From the NCBI GenBank assembly GCA_017591395.1, contig WEDG01001060.1:1-64000 (forward strand): a stretch of DNA of 64,000 nt, in the 5' to 3' direction. The position numbers and the translations under genes were made by a program. Shown here piece by piece: positions 49,101 through 58,478 of this stretch (its first letter is position 1; every line of letters starts with the position of its first letter). The notes beneath the pieces are model-generated. The model had not been told where the DNA came from and ran no database searches. It worked only from the letters and a program-made list of their open reading frames with translations. Source of the DNA: Schistocephalus solidus. Lineage: Eukaryota > Platyhelminthes > Cestoda > Diphyllobothriidea > Diphyllobothriidae.

Positions 49101-49160
49101 CAAGGAGGACAGGGTCAGCATCAACCGGCTACAAAGACAAATACGCTGACCCCCCACCTC
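46140..49160 (+). mobile_element. degenerate Ty3/Gypsy LTR-retrotransposon (pol region)
   Basis: The plus strand carries pol in standard Gypsy order. First is an aspartic protease with CLVDTGAPISVV (about 46380-46405). The RT follows: SPWASPLHMVPK and GDWRPCGDYRALNN about 46890-46970, and FAYIDDLLVA (catalytic Asp pair) about 47230-47260. RNase H comes next (RIEASLTDATLLTHP, FADHKPLTFA, KVADMLSRPS, about 47600-48040). An H2C2 and integrase region lies at about 48060-48830, and a chromodomain-like end ends near 49150. Many stops and frame changes occur, so it is inactive. No gag and no LTR pair were found by eye. Metaviridae relatives are genomic retrotransposons; nothing suggests an envelope gene. 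Confidence 0.88.
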
Positions 49161-49476
49161 ATGCTCCTTCACCTCCACTATCTCGTGCTCCTTCACATTT
49201 CCTCCTTCCTTCTCCTTCCCTCCTACTGCCTATCTCACTGTTCCGTATTATTTACGTTAGGTATATTAGGCCGAATGCGTCTCCATGGAAACTGCGATAG
49301 AAAACAGCCGGCTATATGACATCACCTCACCTCTCCTCAACAGAATCTAATCACACATGGTCACGCCCAACACCACTGAACAGGTGTTTGCAACCAGCAT
49401 CTTTCACATGATAGGGAATAATGATCCTGCACGTGGCTCCTCGGCTGCATGTGTGATCTGAGCCGGAGATTATCAT

Positions 49477-49690
49477 GGTGCGTTAAGCGCAGTGGCTTGG
49501 ATGGTTGCCAACTGACAATTGCACACAAACCTCACAGTCAGCCCAATGTATGTTTTTGTGCAGTGATCGGCTGGCGGTCTGAGAGTGAGGCTGCAATGGA
49601 TCCTTCTTAACGTGACCTCTTGAATTCTCACACAGGTGAGATATGAGCCACTCAATCCCGTTTTATTTGAATTCTTAGTGCTTGTGTTTG
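49477..49690 (+). repeat. family A repeat, partial copy
   Basis: GGTGCGTTAAGCGCAGTGGCTTGGATGG matches the hairpin-led start, and GAGAGTGAGGCTGCAATGG..CCTTCTTAA matches the middle of 49868-50290. The distal part is missing. It is tandem with the next copy. Confidence 0.6.
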
Positions 49691-49867
49691 GGAGGGCAGT
49701 TCATGTGCCTGGTACGCGTAGACGAGGTCATTAGCCATATCGACAGCTGTTCCCATTCTATGCACCAGTCAACTGACCGGCTCGGGAGGTGGCTGGGGCC
49801 TTGGAATGGGAATATAGAGTGAGGTCAATGTCTCGGCACATTTTACTCCACAAGCTTTCACATTTAA

Positions 49868-50290
49868 AACTATAACGGTACGCCAAAAGCCGTGGTTTGG
49901 AAAGTTGCCAACTGACAGGATAACTCAGACCGCGCAGTCATCCCAGTATATGTCCGTCTGAAGTGGTCGACTGGTGGACCGAGAGTCAGGCTCCAGTTAC
50001 TCCTTCTTAATTTGGTCCCTATGAGCCTCCCACTCCGTGGGATCCAAGCCAGGTGAAGCGATGTGATCTAGGATGGCTCCAGTTGTGCAAGTCACCTGCA
50101 TCCTCTCCCGCTTCCCGTATTCTCGACTTTGTCATGACACCGGGCCCAGATGGGGAAGAGGGAGAGAGTGTGGTAGATGTAACACTCTCACAATCATCAA
50201 GTTCACATGTAAGTCGCCATCCCTGCGCAACCTTACGGTTGGGTAAACCGTGGACCTCGTCGGATACTACGGTCAAACTGTGGTATGTGC
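49868..50290 (+). repeat. family A repeat, nearly complete copy
   Basis: It starts ACGGTACGCCAAAAGCCGTGG (hairpin) and runs through GGAGAGAGTGTGGTAGATG and the GTCGCCATCCCTGCG block to GTCGGATACTACGGTC. It matches 40516-40941 in inverse orientation over its whole length. Confidence 0.7.
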
Positions 50291-50930
50291 CTGAATTATC
50301 CCTATATATTCAGTTCTAATTTGACCATAAAAATGCGGTGTCAAATAAGAGAAAGGTTTTAGGGAACTTCACGATCGATGGACTGCGTGACTGAGTCATC
50401 TGATTACAATCTCGGGTGCTCCAGAAAGTTGTCAATAGGCCGAAGGACTACAGTCTTCTTCACGGGTACATGCCTTTAGATAGCTCGGCCAACCTCCCGT
50501 TAACAGCGTGCAGTGACGAGCTTGCGAAAACTTAGATTGGGCTATGATTGACTGCAGCCTCATAAACACGAACAGATATCCTCTTTTGAGCACCCAGCGG
50601 AAACCATTAATACTTCTCTAATTTTGAGAATATAGTGCGCGCAGGGCGTCTGTAGCTGGTTATCTCTTGCAGTCGTCGACCCGTTGGCGGTACAGGCGGA
50701 CTCAGCCCGACTAAAAAGTGCAGGTACTCTCGCTATACAGGTGGCATGGGGGAGGACATCTGCTGACGTGCGAGCTCGGAAAACAGTACTCCAATTTTCA
50801 AAACGTCCAGCGTCACCCTAAATTTTTCGGAACATACGACAAATAGGTCAGTGATGGATTCTGTTTCCTTAGTAAATGTTTTTAGAATGACAGCAATCTT
50901 CTCCTACCTAGAAGTCTTGCAATGGGTGGG

Positions 50931-50933
<3 letters not shown>
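50291..50933. other. spacer between family A and the PLE nest
   Basis: No gene or known repeat was recognised. Confidence 0.4.

Positions 50934-50978
<45 letters not shown>
50934..50978. repeat. (AT)n tract, left edge of the PLE nest
   Basis: About 45 bp of alternating AT that abuts the 3' end of the minus-strand PLE to its right. Confidence 0.95.
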
Positions 50979-50981
<3 letters not shown>

Positions 50982-51023
50982 GAGAAGAAAAGGCGATCTC
51001 AGGGACTATAGGTGTATTGTCTT

Positions 51024-51060
51024 GACGTTTCAAAAGCATACAAGCTTCCATCGTCGGAGG
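51024..51060 (-). ncRNA. hammerhead-like motif of PLE 1
   Basis: CCGACGA-TG, hairpin GAAGC-TTGTAT-GCTTT, then TGAAACGTC on the minus strand. The core differs from the hammerhead consensus CUGANGA by C at the second position; helix II and GAAA are present. Confidence 0.6.
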
Positions 51061-51448
51061 TGAGTATCGTACCGCGTCTCACAGTATTTATAGGGGGTGA
51101 TAGCCATTTTTGTAACACAGCGTTGATTGGACGGGTTAACCTTAACAGTGTACACGATAGGAGGACGGGGTGGGGAGTCCTTCTTTGGCTTTGGCGTTCT
51201 TTGCCGGCATACACACAGGAAATTGCTGTCAGTTGACATGTCTCTGGTTGAGGGGGCGGCCATTGTCTGGGTCCGCATTGACCTCAATTCGCGCCCTGGG
51301 TCGATAGTCATGTTTGTGTCCTGAGGGCATGCCTCCTCGTCTGTCGGGGTAGTAATTTATGCGGCGGTAATCATGACTGCGCCTTCGTCGGCCCCGAATT
51401 ATGGCGTGGTTAGGTGCATATCCGTCCTAGGTTCTCCCGCGGTGGAAT

Positions 51449-51829
51449 TCACGTTTGGCTAATGCCGTGTTCGCTCTTACGTTCGATGAGCTGCACCCGG
51501 AGGGCCTGGTAGGCTGTCGGAAGGGCGACACAACGGTTGATCGACGTAGGCTCCATGTGCCAGGCTTCGATTGTTTCCCTGGTTACGCGGTCATTTCCTC
51601 GACCCAGGATTTCGGCGTTTTGGAAAGCGAACGTGTGCCCAGAGTTCGCACAGTGTTCCGCCACCAGGGACAATGGGTTCATTCGCCTCACTGCCCGCAC
51701 GTGTTCGGTAACACGGGTCTGCAACCGCTTCCCTGTCTCTCCGACGTAGTTAACTTCACAGGAGTCACATTGGATCCGGTAGATGATGTTTGACGTCTCA
51801 CCTCGTGGAAGGGGGGCTTTCGATCTCAT
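51449..51829 (-). pseudogene. PLE 1 GIY-YIG endonuclease fragment
   Basis: 126 codons with the GIY-YIG core IIYRIQCDSC..YVGETGKRLQTRV, the catalytic-helix region EHVRAVRRM, LVAEHCANSGHTF and EAWHMEPTSINRC. The CDSC/H pattern matches the zinc-binding insertion of PLE endonucleases. It is 5'-truncated relative to a full PLE ORF. Confidence 0.88.
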
Positions 51830-52077
51830 AACTAGATTCCGAATGGTTGAATCCGGTGGATGAGCGATTCCGATCCCCAGCGGTCTGCGGAGGCGGGAAA
51901 CTGCCTAAGAGACGCCGTCAATGTATGGCAGTGCACGCCAGACTTTTGGCTGTTCTGTAACCAGATTTTGTCTTGGTTTGGCCAGCCTGCTGCACTCGAT
52001 GAAGTTACGAGGGTATCCGTTGGCCATGAAAAGGCGCTGGAGGTAGCGGCGTTCTGCCCTTTTGTCCTATATATCCT

Positions 52078-52114
52078 GACGTATCAAAATCAAACAAGAC
52101 TCCATCGTCGGAGG
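52078..52114 (-). ncRNA. hammerhead-like motif upstream of PLE 1
   Basis: CCGACGA-TG, hairpin GAGTC-TTGTTT-GATTT, then TGATACGTC (the GAAA is mutated to GATA). It has the same layout and strand as 51024-51060. Confidence 0.5.
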
Positions 52115-52117
52115 TGG

Positions 52118-52690
52118 GTTCGGTACGCTGCCTCACAGTATTAATGGGTTCTGAACATGCTGGCTCTACAGCTATTCAGGCAGGATGCACTGCAGGGGGT
52201 GTGGAGGGAGTTAATTGCTGTCCTGCTGGTCAGTGCTTTTATCCCTCGCCTCGTCTGGCGGCTCCATCGCGATGGCAAAGGTCATTGACCTCGTCTACAT
52301 TGCCTGCGTTTTTTTTCCGGAGGCACATATCTGTTTCTCGTCCCTCGTTCACATCTGTCCGTGCGCGTCTCATCGTTGGTTGCTGAGTCGTTGCCGGTGT
52401 CTTCGTTCCTATCGGGCTGGAGATGCCTAGCATTGGTGTTATTTCGCAAACTATGTTCCCCTGCGTCCATGTTCATGCCTGACCGGAGGTCTTGCTGGTT
52501 TGCGTTCTCCGTAGTTATCTCATCGAAAGTGTTGGTGTGTGACATAGGTGTACTCCGGCCTGTGTTCTGGCTCGGTATGCGTTCGCATCCGACCGCGACC
52601 AGTCTGCCTTCTTGCCTGCGATTCTGTTGATTGAGTCGCACTCGTAAGGCCTGGTAGGCCGCCGGGGAATCGTACAGTGGTTAATGGAAG
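52118..52690 (-). mobile_element. PLE 2: C-terminal tail and 3' region of another copy
   Basis: The minus strand carries a hydrophilic tail frame (52641-52282, RNTGRS..TNTFDEITTENANQQD) and, before it, RPTRPYECDSINRI, which matches the end of the PLE ORF in another frame. No endonuclease or RT is included. It meets PLE 3 (opposite strand) near 52690. Confidence 0.6.
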
Positions 52691-53125
52691 ATGGTACGGT
52701 GTGCCAGGCTTCGACCGTTGCTCAGGCTGTTTGGTCGATACTTCCTGTTACGCGGTGAAACTGCGAACGTCGTATATCGTGTTCAGTACTGTGCCTGTGA
52801 GGCGAACTATGTCGGAGAGACAGGTAAGCAACTAAATATCCACAAGAGTGAGCGCGCAAGGGCCGTAAGAATGATGGATCAGCTCTCGTTGGTGGCGGAA
52901 CACTGTGAAACCTCTGGACACATCTTTTCTTCCCAGGACGCCGAAATCCTATGCCGAGGTATCGACCAAACAGCCAGATAAACGCTCGAAGCCTCGCACA
53001 CCGTACCCTACCACCGTACGATTCTCCCGGTGGCCTACGAGGCCTTACGAGTGTAACTGGCTGATGACGGCTAATAAGCCAGAAATGGGCATTCCCGTCT
53101 CCTTTTTCTTTGTCGGTTCCAATTC
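52691..53125 (+). mobile_element. PLE 3: GIY-YIG fragment, plus strand
   Basis: LLRGETANVVYRVQYCACEANYVGETGKQL is followed by RARAVRMMDQLSLVAEHCETSGH, then a stop at 52978 and, in another frame, LPVAYEALRV. The sequence after the ORF (53060-53125) reads GATGACGGCTAATAAGCC, AATGGGCATTCCCGTCTCC and ends CGGTTCCAATTC at an (AT)n tract. Confidence 0.8.
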
Positions 53126-53140
53126 ATATATATATATATA
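53126..53140. repeat. short (AT)n tract between PLE 3 and PLE 4
   Basis: Seven AT units separate the end of PLE 3 from the start of PLE 4. Confidence 0.85.
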
Positions 53141-53151
53141 ACCTTAAAACG

Positions 53152-54204
53152 ATGGTGTATAGGAAGGCCACCAGTACCCGCCAAATCCTTAGCTACCATA
53201 GCAAACATCCGTCATGCCACAAACCCAGTTGTGTTCGAACGCCATACAAAAGGGCTGAAACACACTGCAGCGAGCCAGGCGAAAGAAAGGCAGAACTTCG
53301 ATACCTCCAACGCCTCTTCATGGCTAACGGGTATCTTCGCAACTTCATCGAACGTAGCAGACAGTGCAGGCAAAGCCGAAGGCCAGCGACCGAACAGCCA
53401 AAGATATGGCGAGCGTTGCCATACATTGACGGTGTTTCGGAGGCGGTCTCCCGTCTCCTAAGACCGATGGGGATCGGCATCGCCCACCGGCCGGAGTCAA
53501 CCATTCGACATCTGGTCATGAGGCCTAAGGCCCCTCTGCCCCGAGGTGAAACAACAAACGTCATCTACCGGGTTCAATGCAATTTCTGCGCAGTCAACTA
53601 CATTGGAGAAACCGGGAAACGTCTACAAACCCGGGTCGGAGAACACATGAGGGCGGTAAGAAGAATGGACCCGCTGTCTTTGGTGGCTGACCATTGCGCA
53701 GACTCTGGACACACGTTCGCCTTCCAGAATGCTGAAATTCTTGGTCGGGGAAGTGACCGCGTGGCAAGGGAAACCATCGAGGCTTGGCACATGGGAACAA
53801 CCTCCATCAATCGTTGTGTGACGCTTCCTACGGCCTACCAAGTCCTCCGGACGCAGTTCAATGATCGAAAGAGCCAACGTGAACATGGGCCTAACGTGCA
53901 TCCGACCATGGGTGAGTCCATGGCGGACACGCACGCAATTGCAACACAACCCAGACCCGACGAAGGAACAGTTATCGCCTCGGCCAGCTCAACCACTTAT
54001 CCGGCAGGTGCGAATACACACGGAGGTGCGATCGCAACCAAGATTAACAGCATGGGGCGGCAGCTTCGGTCGATGAGGGTACTGACGACTACTGCCGACG
54101 TGCGAACTCCGGCCCCCGACCAGATTGAGAACAAGCCATCACCCGCCCTCCCCCAGTCCACCACGGACTCAGTGAACAGGCAAAGGATGATCGCCAAGAA
54201 TTAA
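53152..54204 (+). CDS. PLE 4 open frame: connector, GIY-YIG endonuclease and tail
   Basis: 350 codons without a stop from the ATG at 53152. Residues 20-60 (SCVRTPYKRAETHCSEPGE..ELRYLQRLFMANGYLRNFIE) are the region after the PLE RT. IWRALPYIDGVSEAVSRLLRPMGIGIAHRP is the linker. NVIYRVQCNFCAVNYIGETGKRLQTRV to EAWHMGTTSINRCV is the endonuclease. An Ala/Ser/Thr-rich tail of about 115 residues ends at TAA 54202-54204. It lacks the RT, so it is a fragment of a retroelement ORF rather than a host gene, though the frame is intact. Confidence 0.8.
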   Translation: MVYRKATSTRQILSYHSKHPSCHKPSCVRTPYKRAETHCSEPGERKAELRYLQRLFMANGYLRNFIERSRQCRQSRRPATEQPKIWRALPYIDGVSEAVSRLLRPMGIGIAHRPESTIRHLVMRPKAPLPRGETTNVIYRVQCNFCAVNYIGETGKRLQTRVGEHMRAVRRMDPLSLVADHCADSGHTFAFQNAEILGRGSDRVARETIEAWHMGTTSINRCVTLPTAYQVLRTQFNDRKSQREHGPNVHPTMGESMADTHAIATQPRPDEGTVIASASSTTYPAGANTHGGAIATKINSMGRQLRSMRVLTTTADVRTPAPDQIENKPSPALPQSTTDSVNRQRMIAKN

Positions 54205-54356
54205 ACACCACCATGCTCATCAAGCAGCATGATGACTGAGAATCTCCACCCCCAACCCGGCCCCTCCTCTACGCGAATTCAAAAAAACCTTAGTAATCCC
54301 GTATTAGCCGAAATGTTACCACCTATAAATACTGTGAGGCGCGGTACAATATTTAC

Positions 54357-54393
54357 CTCCGACGATGAAATCCTGTTTGATTTTTGAAACGTC
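54357..54393 (+). ncRNA. hammerhead-like motif of PLE 4
   Basis: CCGACGA-TG, hairpin GAAATC-CTGTTT-GATTTT, TGAAACGTC. The hairpin differs from PLE 1 on both sides yet still pairs. Confidence 0.6.
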
Positions 54394-54431
54394 AGGACAA
54401 TAAAACCATGGTTCCCGTGATCGCCTCTTCT

Positions 54432-54435
<4 letters not shown>

Positions 54436-54504
<69 letters not shown>
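54436..54504. repeat. (AT)n tract at the 3' end of PLE 4
   Basis: About 69 bp of alternating AT between PLE 4 and the foldback repeat. Confidence 0.97.
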
Positions 54505-54507
<3 letters not shown>

Positions 54508-55146
54508 AACGATATACCGTACTTCCGACATAGATACTAGCTAAAAGCCCAGACACGTGTTTCGCCGATGTTTCTGCTGCTGTGTGACACACAGCAACGA
54601 GGTTCGGCTCCTCAGTGGGTCCCCAGCGTTCTCTATGCGGTTTCTGGTATATGGATTCAGAGAATAATCGGGTAAAATAATTTCTGAAATTATTAAGTGC
54701 AGGACATGGAGTCAGGTGATTCGGACATGACTTTTTAGGGTCAGACCCGAAATTTCAATGAACATTTGGGTCGAAGACAATCAACCACTGTGGAATAACC
54801 ACGTAATGCCCATTCTACAAACAAGTAGTACTACAAGTAGTATGAAACTTATTCCACAGTGGTTGATTGTCTTCGACCCAAACGTTCATTGAAATTTCGG
54901 GTCTGACCCTAAAAAGTCATGTCCGAAGCACCTGACTCCATGTCCTGCACTTAATAATTTCAGAAATTATTTCCCCGATTATTCTCTGGAGTCCATATAC
55001 CAGAAACCGCATAGAGAACGCTGGGGGACCCACTGAGGAGCCGAACCACTCGTTGCTGTGTCACACAGCAGCAGAAACATCGGCGAAACACGTGTCTGGG
55101 CTTTTAGCTAGTACCTATGTCGGAAGTACGGTATAACTTCTTTGCC
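54505..55146. repeat. foldback element: long inverted repeat (family B)
   Basis: Two arms of about 295 bp (54508-54803 and 54845-55138) are near-perfect reverse complements. The outer ends read GATATACCGTACTTCCGACATAG and its complement; the inner ends read CAATCAACCACTGTGGAATAA and its complement. A loop of about 40 bp separates them (ACGTAATGCCCATTCTAC..). The arms hold no coding frame. The unit lies between (AT)n tracts. It could be a MITE-like foldback element or two inverted ends of a larger element with the interior lost. Confidence 0.9.
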
Positions 55147-55162
55147 ATATATATATATATAT
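55147..55162. repeat. short (AT)n tract
   Basis: Eight AT units right of the foldback element. Confidence 0.85.
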
Positions 55163-55235
55163 GACCCTAAAAAGTCATGTCCGAATCATCTGACTCCATG
55201 TCCTGCATTTAATAATTTCAGAAATTATTTCCTTG
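55163..55235 (+). repeat. third, 72-bp fragment of the foldback arm
   Basis: GACCCTAAAAAGTCATGTCCGA through GAAATTATTTCC repeats the inner part of the right arm with a few substitutions. Both sides are (AT)n, so it looks like an independent truncated insertion into the same tract. Confidence 0.85.
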
Positions 55236-55259
55236 ATATATATATATATATATATATAT
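55236..55259. repeat. (AT)12 tract
   Basis: Joins the foldback fragment to the 3' end of PLE 5. Confidence 0.95.
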
Positions 55260-57330
55260 GAAGTGGAACCGACAAAGAAAAGGGAGACGGGAATGACCAT
55301 TTATGAATAGTTGAGGTAGTATGCATTCCGAGATGATAAATGAAGAAAGAAGGCTCGTCAGAAAATCGAGGTTTACTCGTGAATTTTCAAGCTGGTTACA
55401 CCAACCCGTCATCAGACGAAATGAGAAGTGAGAGTTGGGATTGTCACGCTGGAGGGTTTAAGGGCGCAAAGGTTTCATCGACAGGCTGACGCCATGGGGG
55501 GTTGGGGGCCGGGAATCCTGTTACGATAGCTGTCGCATGTAAGGGGAGGGGTGCTAGAGTTTTGATAGCAAGTCACGTGGCGGGAGATGCCGAGTCAGTG
55601 GGGTTACACTTGGCTGGGCACGGATAAGCAGTTGCTGATTTTAAGGTGGGCGCAAGTCAGTGGACCGTGCACACAGACCTTCTTAATTGGCATCCAGATC
55701 GACGTGGCGGTTGATACTGTTTGTGCCGGAGAGCCAAGCTTCGAGGAATTCGCGTGCCTGTTTGGCGCTAGCCATGGCGACCACTTCAGTTCCCTCCCAA
55801 TTGAAGCGGTGGTCGCAATCAACGGCGTGCGCAAACACGAGAGACAAAAGATGGCGTCGGCGGATGGCCAGTTTTTGTTCGTTTATGCGGGTTCAGAGTC
55901 GTTGGCCTGTATGGCCTACGTAAGCGCAAGAGCAATTCGCACATGGAATGCGGTAAATAACATTGGTTTGTTGCTCTTTGGGTACGGGATCTTTAACACG
56001 TGATAGTGCTGCCCGAAGGGAGGACGTTGGCTTGTGAGCAATGCAGATGCCAAATCGGTCTAATTGTCGGGCGATCGTTTCCGAAATGCCCTGCATGTAT
56101 GGCAATGAATGGAATTTCCTCGGTACTACTTCTTCATTAGAGCTCTGATATTGTGGTTGCCTTTGACTTCGGAGACAGTTTTTCACGAAGTTCATCGGGT
56201 ATCCGTTAGATCGGAATAATTGATGTAAATAGGCAAGTTCTTTTTTAAGTAGATACTTGCTGTTACAGTACCGGAAGGTGTGGTGAAAAAGAGCTCAAAC
56301 GCAGCTTCGTTTGTGGGCAGCAGGATGATTGCTCCCATAGTTGAGGATTATTTCGGCATTAGAGTCTTTTCTGTGGACACAGGTTGCGAGCTTGCCATCA
56401 CTCAATCTTTGCACCGTGACGTCAAGAAACGGGAGGATGTCGCCTATTGCTCCTTCGCGAGTGGTTTTTATAGCAGGGAAGACACCATTAAGACTTTCAT
56501 GCAGCCGTTCCACTTCGCAGTTGTTAATGACCACGAAGGTATCATCTACGTAGCAAAGCCGCATTTTGGCCTGAGGTTTCGAACCACAGCTTCTTCTAGA
56601 CGTTGTAAGACTAGCTCAGCAAGTAGCCCCGATATCGGTGAACCCATTGGAGTACCCTTGACCTGTTTGTAATGCTTACCATCGAATTGACAATAATTCT
56701 TAAGACAGAGCCATAGCATGTCTAAAACGTGCTGCGTTGGAATGTCTATTGGCATTTCTTCTAGGCGTCGAGCTACCCTCTCAATTGCCAGGTAATGTGG
56801 TATTGAGGAAAATAGAGCAACCACATCAAACGATAGGATGCATTCATCAGGACTTACATTAAGGCCTTGAATTCTTTGAAGAAAGCATGCGAATTGCTTA
56901 TGCTGTGCTGTGAACCATTAACTAGGTGCTTTAGGCGTTTGTTTAACCACTTGGCAAGGTTATAAGTAGGCGATCCAATGAGTGGCACTATGATCCTCAA
57001 TGGTGCGTCCGCTTCGTGAATCTTTGGAAGACCCTAGGCACGTGAGATGCGTGGATCATTGAGAGTTAGAAATGTAGAGTCCGCGGGGCTTATGAGCTTC
57101 AGTCTAGTGAGCTCATTCACCTTCTTCTTTACAGATGCAGCCTGTTTTTTCGTTGGATCCTCAGCAATGGGGATGTAGGCCTCCCTGTCATTAAAGGCTT
57201 GATTGGTCTTTTTGACATAATCAATCTTGTCCATGATGACGGTTGCAACACCTTTGTCAGCAGCGACAACGATGATACTGTCGTCCGACATCAGGGAGCG
57301 TAATCCCTTTTCGTCTTCCATTGACAAGGG
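55260..57330 (-). mobile_element. PLE 5: near full-length Penelope-like element, minus strand
   Basis: From 57327 downward the minus strand encodes the PLE RT start (SIIVVAADKGVATVIMDK), the palm (ILSFDVVALFSSIP, then KGTPMGSPISGLLAELVLQ), the catalytic RLCYVDDTFVV (about 56560), LPFLDVTVQRL, AHKRSCV, the connector and a GIY-YIG domain (NVIYRIPCANCSCAYVGHTGQRL). Several frame changes break the ORF. The 3' region contains a canonical hammerhead-type core (55420-55381) and ends at an (AT)n tract. Its last 75 bp (CATTCCCGTCTCC..CGGTTCCACTTC) are an extra segment not found at the end of PLE 6. Confidence 0.9.
55381..55420 (-). ncRNA. hammerhead-type motif with canonical core, PLE 5
   Basis: On the minus strand: CTGATGA, hairpin GGTTGG-TGTA-ACCAGC (with flexible ends), TT, GAAA. 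This matches the hammerhead consensus CUGANGA-helix II-GAAA exactly. Helices I and III were not resolved by eye. Confidence 0.65.
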
Positions 57331-58275
57331 TTTTCACCGCGCCTTCCGGTACTGTAACAGCGAGTATCTACTTAAAAAAGAACTTGCCTATTTACATCAA
57401 TTATTCCGATCTAACGGATACCCGATGAACTTCGTGAAAAAACTGTCTCCGAAGTCAAAGGCAACCACAATATCAGAGCTCTAATGGAGAAGTAGTACCG
57501 AGGAAATTCCATTCATTGCCATACATGCAGGGCATTTCGGAAACGATCGCCCGACAATTAGACCGATTTGGCATCTGCATTGCTCACAAGCCAGCGTCCT
57601 CCCTGCGGGCAGCACTATCACGTGTTAAAGATCCGTACCCAAAGAGCAACAAACCAATGTTATTTACCGCATTTCATGTGCGAATTGCTCTTGCGCTTAT
57701 GTAGGCCATACAAGCCGACGACTCGGGACACGCATAAATGAAGACAAACTGGCCATCCGCCGACGCGATCCCTTGCCTCTCGTGTTTGCGCACGCCGTTG
57801 ATTGCGACCACCGCTTCAATTGGGAGGGAACTGAAGTGGTCGCCATGGCTAGCGCCAAACAGGCACACGAATTCCTCGAAGCTTGGCACTCCGGCATAAA
57901 CAGTATCAACCGCCACGTCGATCTGGATGCCAATTAAGAAGGTCTGTGTGCACGGTCCACTGACTTGCGCCCACCTTAAAATCAACAACTGCTCATGCGT
58001 GCCCAGCCAAGTGTAACCCCACTGACTCTGCATCTCCCACCACGTGACATGCTATCAAAACTCTAGAACCCCTCCCCTTGCATGTGACAGCTACCGTTAC
58101 AGGATTCACGGCCCCAAACCCCCCATGGCGTCAGCCTGTCGATGAAACCTCTGCGCCCTTAAAAGCTCCAGCGTGACAATCCCAACTTTTACTTCTTATT
58201 TCGTCTGACGACGGGTTGGTGTAACCAGCTTGAAAATTCACGAGTAAACCTCAATTTTCTGACGAGCCTTCTTTC

Positions 58276-58278
<3 letters not shown>
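57331..58278 (+). mobile_element. PLE 6: C-terminal half, inverted partner of PLE 5
   Basis: The plus strand begins inside the ORF at RYCNSEYLLKKELAYLHQLF and continues through the connector, GIY-YIG (CANCSCAYVGHT) and NSINRHVDLDAN. The 3' region has a CTGACGA hammerhead core and ends ..GAGCCTTCTTTCTTC at an (AT)n tract. It is the near-identical reverse complement of 55300-56290 in PLE 5, so the two form an inverted repeat with arms of about 0.95 kb and a 1-kb spacer (the RT of PLE 5). Frameshifts are present. Confidence 0.9.
58201..58240 (+). ncRNA. hammerhead-type motif, PLE 6
   Basis: CTGACGA, hairpin with GTTGG/CCAGC, TT, GAAAA. It is the same as the PLE 5 motif except for one base in the core (N7: C instead of T), which the consensus allows. 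Confidence 0.65.

Positions 58279-58332
<54 letters not shown>
58279..58332. repeat. (AT)27 tract
   Basis: Boundary shared by the 3' ends of PLE 6 (+) and PLE 7 (-). Confidence 0.97.
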
Positions 58333-58334
<2 letters not shown>

Positions 58335-58416
58335 ATATAGGAGAAAATACGGACGCCATGTGTTGACATGGAAGGAGAAGATAAGGCGATCTCTGGGGTA
58401 GAAGATATACTTGTCT

Positions 58417-58451
58417 GACGTTTCACAATCATACTCCAGCGCATCATCGGA
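58417..58451 (-). ncRNA. hammerhead-like motif, PLE 7 3' pLTR
   Basis: CCGATGA-TG, a weakened hairpin (GCGC..), then GTGAAACGTC on the minus strand. It equals the motif at 60960-60926 except for substitutions that reduce pairing of helix II. Confidence 0.5.
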
Positions 58452-58478
58452 GATAGAGCATAGGGGGAACTACATGGT

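Larger units (their letters stand above)
50979..52117 (-). mobile_element. PLE 1: 5'-truncated Penelope-like element
   Basis: The minus strand encodes the end of a PLE protein. A thumb/linker (GIGIAHPPDSTIRNLVMRSK) is followed by a GIY-YIG endonuclease (NIIYRIQCDSCEVNYVGETG, then RAVRRM) and NRCVALPTAYQALRV. RT is absent. Behind the coding part lies a 3' region ending in a hammerhead-like motif (51060-51024), ATAGTCCCTGAGATCGCC and the (AT)n tract. A second such motif on the same strand (52114-52078) marks its upstream edge, as expected for the LTR-like repeats (pLTRs) of PLEs. Confidence 0.88.
53141..54435 (+). mobile_element. PLE 4: 5'-truncated copy with intact C-terminal frame
   Basis: It starts inside the ORF downstream of RT and runs uninterrupted through the GIY-YIG domain and a long hydrophilic tail. 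A 3' region with a hammerhead-like motif (54357-54393), AATAAAACC, GTGATCGCCTCTTCTTCTC and an (AT)n tract follows. It has the same subfamily sequence as PLE 1 and is better preserved. Confidence 0.9.

Noticed and set aside
54316..54531. Ile-Tyr repeat frames at AT tracts (also near 58.3 and 63.1 kb)
   Set aside because: Simple translation of (AT)n, not genes.
55587..56003. 138-codon plus-strand frame
   Set aside because: It is the antisense of the PLE 5 endonuclease and 3' region; the minus strand carries the recognisable motifs.
57674..58033. 119-codon minus-strand frame
   Set aside because: It is the antisense of PLE 6, nearly identical to the rejected frame at 55587 because the two PLEs are inverted copies.
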